Shown here piece by piece: positions 1 through 8,338 of a stretch of DNA of 64,000 nt (its first letter is position 1; every line of letters starts with the position of its first letter). The DNA is from Streptomyces seoulensis (lineage in GTDB: Bacteria > Actinomycetota > Actinomycetes > Streptomycetales > Streptomycetaceae), in NCBI RefSeq assembly GCF_004328625.1, contig NZ_CP032229.1, positions 2,542,001 to 2,606,000 of the forward strand. The letters are read 5' to 3'. The translations under genes were made by a program, and so were the position numbers. The notes below the pieces were generated by a model. It worked only from the letters and a program-made list of their open reading frames with translations, was not told the origin of the DNA and searched no databases.

Positions 1-389
1 ACACCAACACGGCGGCCTCCCCGGTGCTGGCCGCGCTGCGCGGCTCGCCGGGCGACCGGCACACCCCGCTGCACGTGTGGGTGCTGGACGAGGCGGGCGG
101 TCTCGCCGGGGGGCTGGTCGGGCACACCTGGGCGGGCTGGCTGCACGTCACGTACCTGTGGGTGGACGCCCGGTACCGGGGCGCGGGACTCGGCTCCCGG
201 CTGCTCGACGAGGCCGAGCGCGTCGCGCACACCGGCCGGGGCTGCGCGCGCTCCCGGGTGGAGACCTGGGACTTCCAGGCCCCGGCGTTCTACCAGGGCC
301 GCGGCTACGACGTGGTGTCCGTGATCCCCGACTACCCGCCGGGGATCACGGAGTACACGCTGACCAAGCGGCTCGGCCGGGCGGTGTAG
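1..389 (+). CDS. GNAT family N-acetyltransferase, 5' truncated by the window edge
   Basis: This is the C-terminal part of a small GNAT acetyltransferase, which would move an acetyl group from acetyl-CoA to an unidentified amine. The reading frame is open from the first bases of the window, so the GTG at 24 is probably internal. The acetyl-CoA loop is visible as RGAGLGSRLL, after a strand reading YLWVDARYR. The C-terminal FYQGRGYDVV stretch is typical of the last helix and strand of the fold. It ends two bases before the convergent galK stop codon. The substrate cannot be inferred. Confidence 0.8.
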   Translation, partial: TNTAASPVLAALRGSPGDRHTPLHVWVLDEAGGLAGGLVGHTWAGWLHVTYLWVDARYRGAGLGSRLLDEAERVAHTGRGCARSRVETWDFQAPAFYQGRGYDVVSVIPDYPPGITEYTLTKRLGRAV

Positions 390-390
390 C

Positions 391-1545
391 TCAGCCGAGG
401 CGGCGGGCACCCGGCGAGGGCACCGCCTCGAAGACGCGCGGGGCGGTGTACCCGGCCGCCGCGAACGCCTCCTCGACCGCCTTGGTGAGGGTGTCCACCG
501 CGGACGCCTCGGCCAGCGCGATCGCGGAGCCGCCGAAGCCGCCGCCGGTCATCCGGGCGCCCAGCGCGCCGGATGCCAGCGCGGTGTCGACCGCGAGGTC
601 CAGCTCCGGGCAGGAGATGCGGAAGTCGTCGCGCAGCGAGGCGTGGCCCTCGGTGAGGACCGGCCCGATGGCCCGGACGTCGCCCGAGGTCAGCAGCTCC
701 ACCACCCGCTCGACGCGCCGGTTCTCGGTGACGATGTGCCGCACCAGCCGGCGCACCTCACTCTCGTCCCCGAGCTGCTCCAGCGCGGCCTCCAGCCCGT
801 CGTACGCCACGTCGCGCAGCGCGTCGACGCCGAGCAGGGCGGCGCCCTTCTCGCAGCCGGCCCGGCGCTTGCCGTACTCGCCGCCGCTGTGGGCGTGCTT
901 GACCTGGGTGTCGATCACCAGCAGGCGCAGGTCCTCGGCGGCCAGGTCGAACGGGATCTGCCGCTGGGACAGGTCGCGGGTGTCCAGGAAGAGCGCGTGG
1001 CCCTCCTCGCAGCAGGCCGACGCGGTCTGGTCCATGATGCCGGTGGGCGCGCCGACGTAGACGTTCTCCGCGCGCTGGCACAGCCGGGCCAGCTTCCAGC
1101 GCGGCAGCTCAAGGCCGAACAGGTCGTCCAGCGCGAGCGCGACGACGACCTCCAGCGCGGCCGAGGACGACAGCCCGGCGCCGGTCGGCACGGTGGAGGC
1201 GAGGTGCACGTCGGCGCCGGTGACCGGGTGCCCGGCCTCGCGCAGCGCCCACACCACGCCCGCCGGGTACGCGGTCCAGTCGTCGTCGGTGCCCGGCGCG
1301 AGGCCGTCCAGGGCGAGTTCGACGACCTCGCCCCCGATGTCGGCCGAGTGCAGCCGCAGCAGGCCGTCGGTGCGGCGGGAGACGGCCGCGGTGACCTGGT
1401 GCGGCAGGGCGAACGGCATGACGAAGCCGTCGTTGTAGTCGGTGTGTTCGCCGATCAGGTTGACCCGGCCCGGCGCCGCCCACACCCCTTCCGGTGCCGC
1501 CCCGTACAGCTCGGTGAAGCGTTCCCGGACCTGCTGTGCCCCCAC
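391..1545 (-). CDS. galK: Galactokinase
   Basis: Galactokinase phosphorylates alpha-D-galactose at C1 using ATP, the first committed step of the Leloir pathway. The 384-residue product has the galactokinase signature GRVNLIGEHTDY near residues 26-37, the GHMP ATP loop PTGAGLSSSAA and the C-terminal GGGFGGSAIAL motif. Length and motifs are normal for the family. The start is GTG at 1545, whose first base is also the last base of the galE stop (TAGTG), with AGGGAG just upstream; translational coupling is likely. It is the last gene of the galT-galE-galK operon. Confidence 0.95.
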   Translation of the reverse strand: MGAQQVRERFTELYGAAPEGVWAAPGRVNLIGEHTDYNDGFVMPFALPHQVTAAVSRRTDGLLRLHSADIGGEVVELALDGLAPGTDDDWTAYPAGVVWALREAGHPVTGADVHLASTVPTGAGLSSSAALEVVVALALDDLFGLELPRWKLARLCQRAENVYVGAPTGIMDQTASACCEEGHALFLDTRDLSQRQIPFDLAAEDLRLLVIDTQVKHAHSGGEYGKRRAGCEKGAALLGVDALRDVAYDGLEAALEQLGDESEVRRLVRHIVTENRRVERVVELLTSGDVRAIGPVLTEGHASLRDDFRISCPELDLAVDTALASGALGARMTGGGFGGSAIALAEASAVDTLTKAVEEAFAAAGYTAPRVFEAVPSPGARRLG

Positions 1546-2507
1546 TAGTGCTCCCTCTGCGTGTCGCGCGCGAACTCCCAGGCGTCCGCGATGATCCCGG
1601 CGAGGTCCGCGCGGGACGGGTTCCACCCCAGTGTGGCGCGTGCGGTCTGAGCCGACGCCACCAGGACCGCCGGGTCGCCGGCCCGGCGCGGGGCGGTGAC
1701 CTCGGGGATGGGGTGGCCGGTGACCTCGCGGGCGGTCTCGACGACCTCGCGGACGGAGAAGCCGTTGCCGTTGCCGAGGTTGCAGATCAGGTGCTCGCCG
1801 GAGCGGGCGGCGCCGAGGGCGAGGAGGTGGGCGTCGGCGAGGTCGGCAACGTGGATGTAGTCGCGGACGCAGGTGCCGTCGGGGGTCGGGTAGTCGTCGC
1901 CGTAGACCGAGATGGCCTCGCGGCGGCCCTGGGCGACCTGGAGGACGAGGGGGATGAGGTGCGACTCGGGGTCGTGGCGCTCGCCGTAGGGGCCGTAGGC
2001 GCCGGCCACGTTGAAGTAGCGCAGGGAGACGGCGGCCAGGCCGTGGGCGTGCGCCTCGCTGGTGATCATGTGGTCGACGGCCAGCTTGGAGGCGCCGTAG
2101 GGGTTGGTGGGCCGGGTCGGGGCGGACTCCGGGATCGGCACCTCCTCGGGCTCGCCGTAGGTGGCGGCGGTGGAGGAGAAGACCAGCCGGTTCACGCCCG
2201 CCTCGCGCATGGCGGCGAGCAGGGCCATGGTCCCGCCGACGTTGTTCTCCCAGTACTTCTCCGGCTTCACCACCGACTCGCCGACCTGGGAGAAGGCGGC
2301 GAAGTGCAGCACCCCGTCGTAGGACGGGTCGAGCCACTTGGCGGCGTCGCGGATGTCGCCCTCGACGAAGGCGGCACCGGCGGGCACGCCCGCGCGGAAG
2401 CCGGTGGAGAGATTGTCGAGGACGGTGACCTCGTGCCCCGCCTCCAGCAGATGCTGGGCGACGACACTGCCCACATAGCCCGCGCCACCCGTCACCAGGT
2501 ACTTCAT
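1545..2507 (-). CDS. galE: UDP-glucose 4-epimerase
   Basis: GalE interconverts UDP-galactose and UDP-glucose with tightly bound NAD+, closing the Leloir pathway and supplying UDP-galactose for glycans. The 320-residue protein is an extended SDR. It has the Rossmann glycine motif TGGAGYVGS at residues 6-14, the SSTAATYG strand around 111-118 and the catalytic pair Tyr137/Lys141 in NPYGASK. The ATG start overlaps the galT stop by four bases (ATGA), and its stop shares one base with the galK start. The three genes are therefore a tightly coupled operon. Confidence 0.95.
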   Translation of the reverse strand: MKYLVTGGAGYVGSVVAQHLLEAGHEVTVLDNLSTGFRAGVPAGAAFVEGDIRDAAKWLDPSYDGVLHFAAFSQVGESVVKPEKYWENNVGGTMALLAAMREAGVNRLVFSSTAATYGEPEEVPIPESAPTRPTNPYGASKLAVDHMITSEAHAHGLAAVSLRYFNVAGAYGPYGERHDPESHLIPLVLQVAQGRREAISVYGDDYPTPDGTCVRDYIHVADLADAHLLALGAARSGEHLICNLGNGNGFSVREVVETAREVTGHPIPEVTAPRRAGDPAVLVASAQTARATLGWNPSRADLAGIIADAWEFARDTQREH

Positions 2508-3589
2508 GAACTCGCTACCTCTCGCAGTCGCTCGGCCGCGCGCTCCGGCGGCACGTCGTTGATGAAGACGTTCATGCCGGACTCGGAACCCGCGAGGAAC
2601 TTCAGCTTGCCGGAAGTGCGGCGGATGGTGAAAAGCTCCAGGTGGAGCGCGAAGTCGTCCCGCGTCACCCCGTCGAAGCCGGGGAGGCCGCCGAACGGCG
2701 CCTGGTGCCAGGCCGCGATGTACGGCGTCGGCGCCACGGCCTCGTCGCCCTCCTCACCCTCCGGCCGCCCGAAGATCCGGTCGAAGCGCCTCAAGAGTTC
2801 CAGATAGACCTGGGGGAACTCTGTGCGCGCGGCCTCGTCCAGCGCGAGCAGGTCGGGCACCCGGCGCTTGGGGTAGAGGTGCACCTCGTAGGGCCAGTGC
2901 GCGGCGAACGGGACGAAGGCCGCCCAGTGTTCACTCTCCAGGACGACCCGGTCACCGGCGAGTTCGCGCTCCAGGACGGCGTCGAAGAGGTTCTCCCCGC
3001 CCGACTCGGCCTTGTGGTCGGCGAGCGAGCGGAGCATCAGCGCGGTGCGCGGGGTGATGAACGGGTAGGCGTAGATCTGGCCGTGGGGGTGACCGAGCGT
3101 CACCCCGATCTCGGCGCCCCGGTTCTCGAAACAGAAGACCTGCTTGACGGAGGGCAGATGCGACAGCTCGGCGGTGCGGTCGGTCCACGCCTCCAGCACC
3201 AGCCGGGCCTGCTCGTCGGTGAGGGAGGCGAAGGACGCGTCGTGGTCGGAGGTGAAGCAGACGACCTCGCAGCGGCCGGAGTCACCGGCGAGGGAGGGGA
3301 AGCGGTTCTCGAACACGACCACGTCGTAGGCGGAGTCCGGGATCTCGCTGAGCCGCCCGTCCCGGCTGGGGCACAGCGGGCACTCGTCGGCCGGCGGGTG
3401 GTAGGTGCGGCCCTGGCGGTGGGAGGCGATGGCGACCGAGTCGCCGAGCAGCGGGTCCCGGCGGATCTCGGAGGCGGTCACCGTGGGCTCCAGCGGCCGC
3501 CGGTCCACCGCGTCGCGGACGGTGTCGTCCCGCAGGTCGTAGTAGACCAGCTCACGCCCGTCGGCCAGCCGGGTCGAGGTCTTCTTCAC
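2504..3589 (-). CDS. galT: Galactose-1-phosphate uridylyltransferase
   Basis: GalT exchanges UMP between UDP-glucose and galactose-1-phosphate. The 361-residue product carries the HPHGQ active site at residues 167-171, where the second histidine (His169) is the expected uridylylated nucleophile. A zinc-type pair, ECPLC, lies at Cys70/Cys73. I start at the GTG at 3589 because AGGAG sits upstream at normal spacing; an in-frame extension to 3646 would add an unconserved, cysteine-rich leader. It is the first gene of the operon, divergent from the symporter, and faces the AT-rich regulatory region at 3590-3756. Confidence 0.94.
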   Translation of the reverse strand: MKKTSTRLADGRELVYYDLRDDTVRDAVDRRPLEPTVTASEIRRDPLLGDSVAIASHRQGRTYHPPADECPLCPSRDGRLSEIPDSAYDVVVFENRFPSLAGDSGRCEVVCFTSDHDASFASLTDEQARLVLEAWTDRTAELSHLPSVKQVFCFENRGAEIGVTLGHPHGQIYAYPFITPRTALMLRSLADHKAESGGENLFDAVLERELAGDRVVLESEHWAAFVPFAAHWPYEVHLYPKRRVPDLLALDEAARTEFPQVYLELLRRFDRIFGRPEGEEGDEAVAPTPYIAAWHQAPFGGLPGFDGVTRDDFALHLELFTIRRTSGKLKFLAGSESGMNVFINDVPPERAAERLREVASS

Positions 3590-3756
3590 GCCGGACTCCT
3601 CGCTCTCACTCAACACAATCAAACATAACAAACCACAACCCCACAACGGGTCGCACGATCACAATCGAACAAAGAACACCAACAGAACTGTTCAAATAAT
3701 GAACGCCGCGGCGTAGGTTCCGCTCTGGATCAGTTCGCGCAACGAAGCGAGTTCTC
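3590..3756. promoter_or_regulatory. Divergent gal promoter/operator region with repeated elements
   Basis: This 167-bp region is strikingly AT-rich for the window. Two similar direct repeats, CACAATCAAACATAA from 3614 and CACAATCGAACAAAG from 3660, start 46 bp apart. An inverted repeat GTTCA-AATAA-TGAAC lies at 3690-3704. From literature memory, the Streptomyces galP1 promoter has a complex operator of repeated hexamers and is galactose-dependent and glucose-sensitive. This region sits where galP1 should be. The -10 and -35 elements were not assigned, and which repeats bind the repressor is inference. Confidence 0.65.
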
Positions 3757-5469
3757 ATGCAGACCCCCCCGACCGGACCCGCGCCCCTGGCGGCGGGCCC
3801 CAGCTATCTGGCGGCGGAGCTACGGCTCCCCACCAACTGGCTCGACTACACGATCCTGGCCATCTACTTCGTCGTGGTTCTCGGCATCGGCTTCGCGGCC
3901 CGCCGCTCGGTGAAGACCAGCCTGGACTTCTTCCTCTCCGGACGCTCGCTGCCCGCCTGGATCACCGGCCTCGCCTTCATCTCGGCGAACCTGGCGGCCA
4001 CCGAGATCCTGGGCATGGCGGCCAACAGCGCCCAGTACGGCGCGTACACCGTGCACTGGTACTGGATCGGCGCCATCCCGGCCATGGTCTTCCTCGGCCT
4101 GGTGATGATGCCCTTCTACTACGGCAGCAAGGTCCGCTCGGTCCCCGAGTTCCTGCTGCTGCGCTTCGACAAGGCAGCCCACCTGCTCAGTTCGATCCTG
4201 TTCGCGTTCGCCGCCATCCTGATCGCGGGCGTGAACCTGTACGCGCTGGCGATCGTGGTGGAAGCCCTGCTCGGCTGGCCGCAGTGGGTGGCCATCGTGG
4301 TGGCGGGCGCCTTCGTGCTCGGCTACATCACGCTGGGCGGCCTGTCCTCGGCGATCTACAACGAGGTGCTCCAGTTCTTCGTGATCCTGGCCGCCCTCAT
4401 CCCGATCACCATCCTCGGCCTGAAGAAGGCCGGCGGCTGGGACGGCCTCACCCACAAGCTGGACGCGGCCCACGGCGCCAACTTCACCACCGCCTGGGGC
4501 GGCACCGGCATCGGCAGCGCCAACCCGCTGGGCGCCAACTGGCTGACCATCGTGCTCGGTCTCGGCTTCGTGCTGTCCTTCGGCTACTGGACGACGAACT
4601 TCGCCGAGGTGCAGCGCGCGCTGTCCGCGAAGAACCTCTCCGCCTCCAAGCGCACCCCGCTGATCGCGGCCTACCCGAAGATCTTCATCGTCTTCCTGGT
4701 GATGATCCCCGGCCTGGTCGCCGCCGCCCTGGTCCCGAAGATCGGCCAGCCCGGCTCCGGGCTCCAGTACAACGACGCGATCCCCTACCTGATGCAGGAG
4801 CTGCTGCCCAACGGTGTGCTCGGCATCGCGGTCACCGGTCTGCTCGCCGCGTTCATGGCGGGCATGGCGGCCAACGTGTCGTCCTTCAACACGGTGTTCA
4901 CCACCGACATCTGGGCCCGCTACGTCAAGCCGGACCAGGAGGACGCCTACTACGTCCGCTTCGGCCGCTGGATCACCGTCATCGGTGTCGCCGCGTCGGT
5001 CGGCACGGCGTTCCTGGCGTCGTCGTTCTCGAACATCATGAGCTACCTCCAGACGCTGTTCTCCTTCTTCAACGTCCCGATGTTCGTGGTCTTCATCGTC
5101 GGCATGTTCTGGAAGCGCGCCTCGGCCAAGTCCGGCTTCTGGGGCCTGCTCGCCGGTACCGCCACCGCGATGGTCAACTACTTCGTGTTCTACAAGGAGG
5201 GCATCATCTCGATCCCCTCCGACCAGGGCGCCAACTTCGTCTCCGCCATCGCGGGCTTCGTCGCGGGCGCGGTCGTGATGGTCGCGGTGTCGCTGTTCAC
5301 CAAGCCCAAGCCGGCCGAGGAACTCCAGGGCCTGGTCTACGGCACCTCGTCGCCGGGCATGTCCGAGGCACCCGCCGAGGGCGACGACGCCTGGTACCGC
5401 AAGCCCGCCCTGCTCGGCTGGGGCGCGGTCGTCCTGGCCGCCGCCTGCTACATCCCGTTCTCGTTCTGA
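3757..5469 (+). CDS. Sodium/solute symporter (SSS family), probable galactose or other sugar uptake
   Basis: This 570-residue polytopic membrane protein is a sodium:solute symporter. After about 25 cytoplasmic residues, some 14 hydrophobic segments follow; the first reads YTILAIYFVVVLGIGFA. The FFLSGRSLPAWITGLAFISANLAATE stretch, quoted here only by its ends FFLSGRSL and NLAATE, is the family hallmark. The late loop FNTVFTTDIW is also typical of sugar members. It diverges from the gal operon and shares its regulatory region, so galactose import is the likely role. The substrate is inferred from context only. A small membrane protein gene follows 21 bases later and is probably co-transcribed. 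Confidence 0.85.
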   Translation: MQTPPTGPAPLAAGPSYLAAELRLPTNWLDYTILAIYFVVVLGIGFAARRSVKTSLDFFLSGRSLPAWITGLAFISANLAATEILGMAANSAQYGAYTVHWYWIGAIPAMVFLGLVMMPFYYGSKVRSVPEFLLLRFDKAAHLLSSILFAFAAILIAGVNLYALAIVVEALLGWPQWVAIVVAGAFVLGYITLGGLSSAIYNEVLQFFVILAALIPITILGLKKAGGWDGLTHKLDAAHGANFTTAWGGTGIGSANPLGANWLTIVLGLGFVLSFGYWTTNFAEVQRALSAKNLSASKRTPLIAAYPKIFIVFLVMIPGLVAAALVPKIGQPGSGLQYNDAIPYLMQELLPNGVLGIAVTGLLAAFMAGMAANVSSFNTVFTTDIWARYVKPDQEDAYYVRFGRWITVIGVAASVGTAFLASSFSNIMSYLQTLFSFFNVPMFVVFIVGMFWKRASAKSGFWGLLAGTATAMVNYFVFYKEGIISIPSDQGANFVSAIAGFVAGAVVMVAVSLFTKPKPAEELQGLVYGTSSPGMSEAPAEGDDAWYRKPALLGWGAVVLAAACYIPFSF

Positions 5470-5490
5470 TCGCGGGAGGATGAGGAAACC

Positions 5491-5829
5491 ATGACCGACG
5501 AATCCCCCCGCCCCGAGCACGGCGCCACCGAGCACGACGTGAACCGCGAGGTCACCGAGCTGGAGGGCAAGTCCGCCACCGCGGCCCGCATCTTCGACCT
5601 GCGGCGCATCATCGGCGGCCTGTTCGTGCTGTACGGCGTCATCGTCACGATCACCGGCATCACCGACTCCCAGGCCGCGATCGACAAGGCCGAGGGCGTC
5701 AACATCAACCTGTGGACCGGCATCGGCATGCTGATCCTCGGGGTGTTCTTCCTGGCCTGGCTGAAGCTGCGGCCGACCCCGCCCCCGCTGCCCGCCGAGG
5801 ACGCGGGCGACGAGGAGCCCGTGCACTAG
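5491..5829 (+). CDS. Small two-span membrane protein downstream of the symporter
   Basis: This 112-residue protein has a hydrophilic N-terminus (MTDESPRPEHG), then two membrane segments. The first is around residues 45-65 (IIGGLFVLYGVIVTITGI) and the second around 77-95 (TGIGMLILGVFFLAWL). The C-terminal tail is proline-rich and acidic. I do not recognise a named family. The ATG has GGGAGGATGAGG upstream and begins 21 bases after the symporter stop, suggesting an accessory or assembly role. A strong hairpin follows it at once. Confidence 0.75.
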   Translation: MTDESPRPEHGATEHDVNREVTELEGKSATAARIFDLRRIIGGLFVLYGVIVTITGITDSQAAIDKAEGVNINLWTGIGMLILGVFFLAWLKLRPTPPPLPAEDAGDEEPVH

Positions 5830-5850
5830 CGCTACGCGCTTTCACGGAAC

Positions 5851-5885
5851 CGGAGCCGGAGCTGTGGACTACAGCTCCGGCTCCG
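5851..5885. terminator. 15-bp-stem hairpin between convergent genes
   Basis: A perfect 15-bp stem (5851-5865 with 5871-5885) closes a 5-base loop GGACT. It lies 22 bases after the small membrane protein and runs through the last codons of the convergent LuxR-type gene. There is no T-tract, as is usual in high-GC actinomycetes. It probably terminates the symporter transcript. Confidence 0.75.
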
Positions 5886-6561
5886 TCGTGTGCGGGGCCG
5901 CGCCGGCCCGGTCCAGCAGGCCGGTACGGGCCGCGAGGGCGGCCGCCTCCAGCCGGGAGCCCACGCCCAGCTTCATCAGCACCCGCTGCACATGGGTACG
6001 GGCGGTGCTGGGCGCTATCCCCATGCCGGCCGCGATGAGCCGGGTGTCCTCGCCGTCGGCGACCCGGACCAGCACCTCCACCTCGCGCGGGGTGAGCAGC
6101 CGCAGCAGCCGCTGGCCCTCGTCGTCGGGCTGCACGGCCGGGTTCAGCAGCTCCGCGAAGGCGCCCTGGAGCAGCTGGGGGGCGACGGCCGCCTCACCGG
6201 CGCGGGCCTTCAGGATGGCCCGCTCGACCCCCTCGATGCGCTCGTCGTGCCGTACGTACCCGGCGGCGCCCGCCGCGAAGGCGGCCGCGATGCCGCGCGG
6301 GGACGGCACCGGGCCGAGGACCAGGACGGCCACCTGCGGGCGCTCCCGCTTGATGCGGGCCACCGGGTCGAACGCGCCCGGCTCGGCGGGTGCCGCGGTG
6401 CCCAGCAGGCACACCTCGGGGGCGCGCGATATCACCAGCTCGGCCGCGCCCGCGGCCGGCGCCGCCGCCGCGAGCACCCGGTGCCCGCGCAGCTTCAGCG
6501 CCGACGCCAACGCCTCCGCCAGCAGGCGGTGGTCGTCGACGACCATGAGCCGCACTCCCAT
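5869..6561 (-). CDS. Orphan LuxR-type (NarL/FixJ) regulator with a degenerate receiver domain
   Basis: The 230-residue protein has a receiver-like domain (about 1-120) and a LuxR helix-turn-helix at about 155-215 (LTPREVEVL ... STARTHVQRVLMKLGV). The acidic pair Asp9/Asp10 is present. The normal phospho-acceptor position, in PEVCLLGTAAP, holds no aspartate. The conserved Thr/Ser is replaced in VLVLGPV, and the conserved lysine by Arg/His in GYVRHD. No sensor kinase gene is adjacent. It is therefore probably controlled by ligand or abundance rather than phosphorylation. The ATG is preceded by a GGGGGTTGCTC stretch. The target genes are unknown; the tandem PQQ genes next to it are candidates. 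Confidence 0.88.
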   Translation of the reverse strand: MGVRLMVVDDHRLLAEALASALKLRGHRVLAAAAPAAGAAELVISRAPEVCLLGTAAPAEPGAFDPVARIKRERPQVAVLVLGPVPSPRGIAAAFAAGAAGYVRHDERIEGVERAILKARAGEAAVAPQLLQGAFAELLNPAVQPDDEGQRLLRLLTPREVEVLVRVADGEDTRLIAAGMGIAPSTARTHVQRVLMKLGVGSRLEAAALAARTGLLDRAGAAPHTTEPEL

Positions 6562-6631
6562 AGAGCAACCCCCCAGTCCCTCCGATGTCCCGGAAGTTAC
6601 ACGCTCGGGGCGCCTGCCGTGCGGGCTTCGC

Positions 6632-8278
6632 TCAGTCGCGGGTGCCGAAGGCCACCACGCTGTTCTTGTCCTTGTCGAAGCTCCCGATCGGCTTGGCCGC
6701 GTTCGGCGCCGCCATGAACAGCTTGCCCTGGCTGTACCGGTACTCCGAGAAGGTGGGCTGGAGCCCGCTCAGCAGGGAACGGTCGCCCTGGTCGGGGGGC
6801 AGGTCCATCAGCGTCGTGGACTTGAAGCTCGCGCCGTCGATGGTGACGACCTGGGCGCCCTTGTCGTACGGCGGTTCCTTGTACGCGATCAGGTTGCCGC
6901 CGTCCATGCGCAGCGGGAACAGCGTGGAGCCGTCGCCGGCCTCGGCCCGCTGGCCGGTCTGCTTGCCGGTGGCGAGGTCGAAGGCGACGACCTCGTTGGT
7001 GCGGATGCTCTTGCTCTTGCTGCCGCTGTGCTCCTTGGTCGCCAGGTACAGCTTGCCCTGGCCCGCCACGACCCCCTTGCACTCCTCGACGAGGGTGATG
7101 GTCTCGCACTCGCCGTCGTAGGTGTCGCCGGAGACCGGGATACGGGCCAGCAGCCGGCCGGTGCGGCTGTCGATGGAGAAGTAGTCCGAGACCCCGCTGC
7201 CGCCGCTCGCGCTGTGCCCGGCGTCCGCGCCGACCACCAGCGGGTCGGTGGAGACGATGCCCGCGTACTCGATGCCGGCGCTCATCTTGTACTCGGAGAT
7301 CACCTTGCCCGAGGTGGGGTCGATGTTCTGGATGCTGAGGGTGCGGTTGCCGAACGCGCCGCACTTGCGGACCGCGACCAGCTTGGTGCCGCCGCCGTAG
7401 CCGACGTCGTCGCAGTCGTCGCCGGGCTTGGGCTGCCAGAGCACCTTGCCGGTGCCGATGTCGTAGGCCGCGCCGCCGCGGAGACCGCCGACCGCGACGG
7501 TCTTCCCGGCGACGGTGACGTTCTGGAACGTGGTGGCGAACTCGCCCGTGCCGATCGACTTGGTCCACAGCTTGGTGCCGGCCCGGACGTCGACGCCCGC
7601 GACCTGGGTGCAGCCGGGGCGGTTGTCCTTGGTCGGCATGGAGGGCTGGTAGACGATGCCGGTGCGGCCGTCGGGGGTGACGTGCTCGGTGGCCGCGCAG
7701 ACCGGGCCGGGGAGCTTGAGCGTCCACTTCTTGTGGCCGTCGGACACGTCGTAGCCGGTGATCTCGGCGATGCCGCTCTTGGCGTAGACGCCGGTGCTCA
7801 GCCAGGAGCCCGGCGTGGTGACGACGTTCTCCTCGGTCTTGGGCTGCGGGACCTTGAACAGGACGTCGGCGGCCGGGTTGTCCGGCACCTTCTCCTTGCC
7901 GCCGGTCGCGGTGCCGGTGCCGTTCTTGTCGCCCCCGGCGCGCGTGCCGCCGCCGTCGGAGGAGTGGGAGTACCAGATGCCGGAGCCGATGATCAGGCCG
8001 ATGGCGACGACGGCGGCGAGGACGATCAGCGCGATGGCGCGGTTCTCCTTGGCCCGGGTGTCGTCACCCGCCACGAGGGTCGGCGGCTGGGCGGGGTATC
8101 CGTAGCCCGGCTGCTGGGGCTGCTGCTGCGGGGCCGGGTAGCCGTAGCCGGGCTGCTGCGGCGGGGGTGCCTGCGGATAGCCGTACGTCGGCTGGGGGTT
8201 GGCGGCCGGTGGGACGGGCGGCGTCGGCGGGGTGGGCGGCTGGTCCTGGGGCGGGCCGGAGGGCGGCTGGTCGCTCAT
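6632..8278 (-). CDS. Membrane-anchored PQQ-like beta-propeller protein (first of a tandem pair)
   Basis: The 548-residue protein starts with a cytoplasmic Pro/Gln/Gly/Tyr-rich tail (about residues 1-70) with repeats such as QQPGYGYP. A single membrane anchor follows (about 78-102, IALIVLAAVVAIGLIIGSGIWY). A large extracellular domain rich in short strands comes next, such as GTKLWTKSIG and GKVLWQPKPG, typical of PQQ-like propeller blades. No catalytic residues are evident, so a scaffold or sensing role is likelier than dehydrogenase activity. It lies downstream of a paralogue on the same strand, 60 bases away. Confidence 0.8.
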   Translation of the reverse strand: MSDQPPSGPPQDQPPTPPTPPVPPAANPQPTYGYPQAPPPQQPGYGYPAPQQQPQQPGYGYPAQPPTLVAGDDTRAKENRAIALIVLAAVVAIGLIIGSGIWYSHSSDGGGTRAGGDKNGTGTATGGKEKVPDNPAADVLFKVPQPKTEENVVTTPGSWLSTGVYAKSGIAEITGYDVSDGHKKWTLKLPGPVCAATEHVTPDGRTGIVYQPSMPTKDNRPGCTQVAGVDVRAGTKLWTKSIGTGEFATTFQNVTVAGKTVAVGGLRGGAAYDIGTGKVLWQPKPGDDCDDVGYGGGTKLVAVRKCGAFGNRTLSIQNIDPTSGKVISEYKMSAGIEYAGIVSTDPLVVGADAGHSASGGSGVSDYFSIDSRTGRLLARIPVSGDTYDGECETITLVEECKGVVAGQGKLYLATKEHSGSKSKSIRTNEVVAFDLATGKQTGQRAEAGDGSTLFPLRMDGGNLIAYKEPPYDKGAQVVTIDGASFKSTTLMDLPPDQGDRSLLSGLQPTFSEYRYSQGKLFMAAPNAAKPIGSFDKDKNSVVAFGTRD

Positions 8279-8338
8279 CGTGGGGTACCTCGAAGCGGCT
8301 GGTGGGGGCGGCGGGCGCGGCGGGGAGCAGGGGGTGGG

